Source of the DNA: Pseudomonas rhizophila
GTDB lineage: Bacteria; Pseudomonadota; Gammaproteobacteria; Pseudomonadales; Pseudomonadaceae
NCBI RefSeq assembly: GCF_003033885.1
Contig: NZ_CP024081.1
Coordinates: forward strand, 1,891,980 to 1,955,979
Length of the DNA stretch: 64,000 nucleotides
Direction of reading: 5' to 3'
The notes beneath the pieces are model-generated. The model saw only the letters and a list, made by a program, of their open reading frames with translations, had not been told where the DNA came from and did not search any database. A program made the translations under genes and the position numbers. Within the stretch, counting starts at the first letter, position 1; each line of letters starts with the position of its first letter. This document shows, piece by piece, positions 63,557 to 64,000 of the stretch.

Positions 63557-64000
63557 ATGATCCCCAGAACCCTGTTCAGTTCCGAACACGAACTGTTTCG
63601 CGACAGCGTACGAACCTTCCTCGAAAAAGAAGCGGTGCCGTACCACAGTCAGTGGGAAAAACAGGGGCATGTGGATCGTCAGTTGTGGAACAAGGCGGGG
63701 GAGGCGGGGATGTTGTGCTCGCATCTGCCAGAGGCTTATGGCGGGCTGGATGCCGATTTTCTCTACAGCACCGTGGTGATTGAAGAAATCGGAAGATTGG
63801 GGCTGACGGGCATTGGCTTCTCGCTGCACTCCGACATCGTTGCGCCCTACATCCTGCACTACGGCAGTGAAGCGCTGAAACACAAGTACCTGCCCAAACT
63901 GGTGTCTGGTGAGATGGTCACGGCCATCGCTATGACCGAGCCGGGCGCCGGTTCCGACCTGCAAGGCGTGAAGACCACGGCGGTGCTGGAGGGTGATGAG
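63557..64000 (+). CDS. Acyl-CoA dehydrogenase, 5' part
   Basis: The first 148 residues of an acyl-CoA dehydrogenase; the rest lies beyond the window. The N-terminal helical domain (SEHELFRDSVRTFLEKEAVP) is followed by the FAD-binding region (VTAIAMTEPGAGSDLQGVKT), which is a strong family signature. ATG 63557 has AAAGG upstream. It oxidises an acyl-CoA to the enoyl-CoA in fatty-acid breakdown. It is divergent from the GlxA-type regulator and may be regulated by it. Confidence 0.95.
   Translation, partial: MIPRTLFSSEHELFRDSVRTFLEKEAVPYHSQWEKQGHVDRQLWNKAGEAGMLCSHLPEAYGGLDADFLYSTVVIEEIGRLGLTGIGFSLHSDIVAPYILHYGSEALKHKYLPKLVSGEMVTAIAMTEPGAGSDLQGVKTTAVLEGDE

Overview
This window is a stretch of chromosome from a gamma-proteobacterium, almost certainly a fluorescent Pseudomonas (P. 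fluorescens group). The evidence is high-GC coding sequence, the cyoABCDE/dsbB/hmp-norR neighbourhood, a DUF3509 gene, the hmgR-hmgA-fahA-maiA operon, and many intergenic copies of the Pseudomonas REP element (core GAGCAGGCTCGCTCCCAC). I saw no rRNA, tRNA, CRISPR array, insertion sequence, prophage or replication origin. Every call rests on reading the sequence and its translations; no database search was run.

Layout. 1-2.1 kb: a MEST-type alpha/beta hydrolase and a (3R)-hydroxyacyl-CoA-dehydrogenase-like SDR. 2.1-5.4 kb (minus): an AmpDh3-like peptidoglycan amidase whose mRNA can fold over its own ribosome binding site, then an S-type-pyocin-like toxin that a one-base shift has fused to its probable immunity protein. 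6-12 kb: a DUF1302/DUF1329 envelope pair and a MalT-like LuxR regulator. 12-16.3 kb: the homogentisate pathway (hmgR, hmgA, fahA, maiA). 16.4-20.8 kb: a SirB1-family protein, a leucine-dehydrogenase-like protein lacking its catalytic lysine, SOS gene yebG with a LexA box, psiE, a DUF3509 gene and an HPF-like ribosome factor. 20.8-24.8 kb: a FecI/FecR/FecA-type TonB receptor system. 24.9-30.2 kb: AraC regulator, EamA exporter, 2-hydroxyacid dehydrogenase, cysteine-cluster protein, small secreted protein, CheV. 30.4-33.3 kb: NorR and flavohemoglobin Hmp, divergent, with three candidate NorR sites between them. 33.6-39.8 kb: dsbB and the cytochrome bo3 operon. 40-45 kb: an unknown protein, a PAS-GGDEF diguanylate cyclase, a LysR regulator divergent from an ArgD-like aminotransferase, and an OmpA-type lipoprotein.

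45.3-58.3 kb holds a complete ectoine/5-hydroxyectoine catabolic cluster. The ehuBCDA importer lies on the minus strand. Divergent from it are the MocR/EnuR regulator, eutB-eutC-doeA-doeB, doeX (AsnC/Lrp) and doeC-doeD. Ectoine is imported, hydroxyectoine is routed into ectoine, the ring is opened and deacetylated to diaminobutyrate, and this is converted to aspartate. No ectABCD synthesis gene is present, so here ectoine is a nutrient. A shared quasi-palindrome about 60 bp upstream of both enuR and eutB is a candidate EnuR operator.

58.5-64 kb: yhcB/zapG, a small hydrolase, trpS, zapE, a GlxA-family regulator and the start of an acyl-CoA dehydrogenase that runs off the window.
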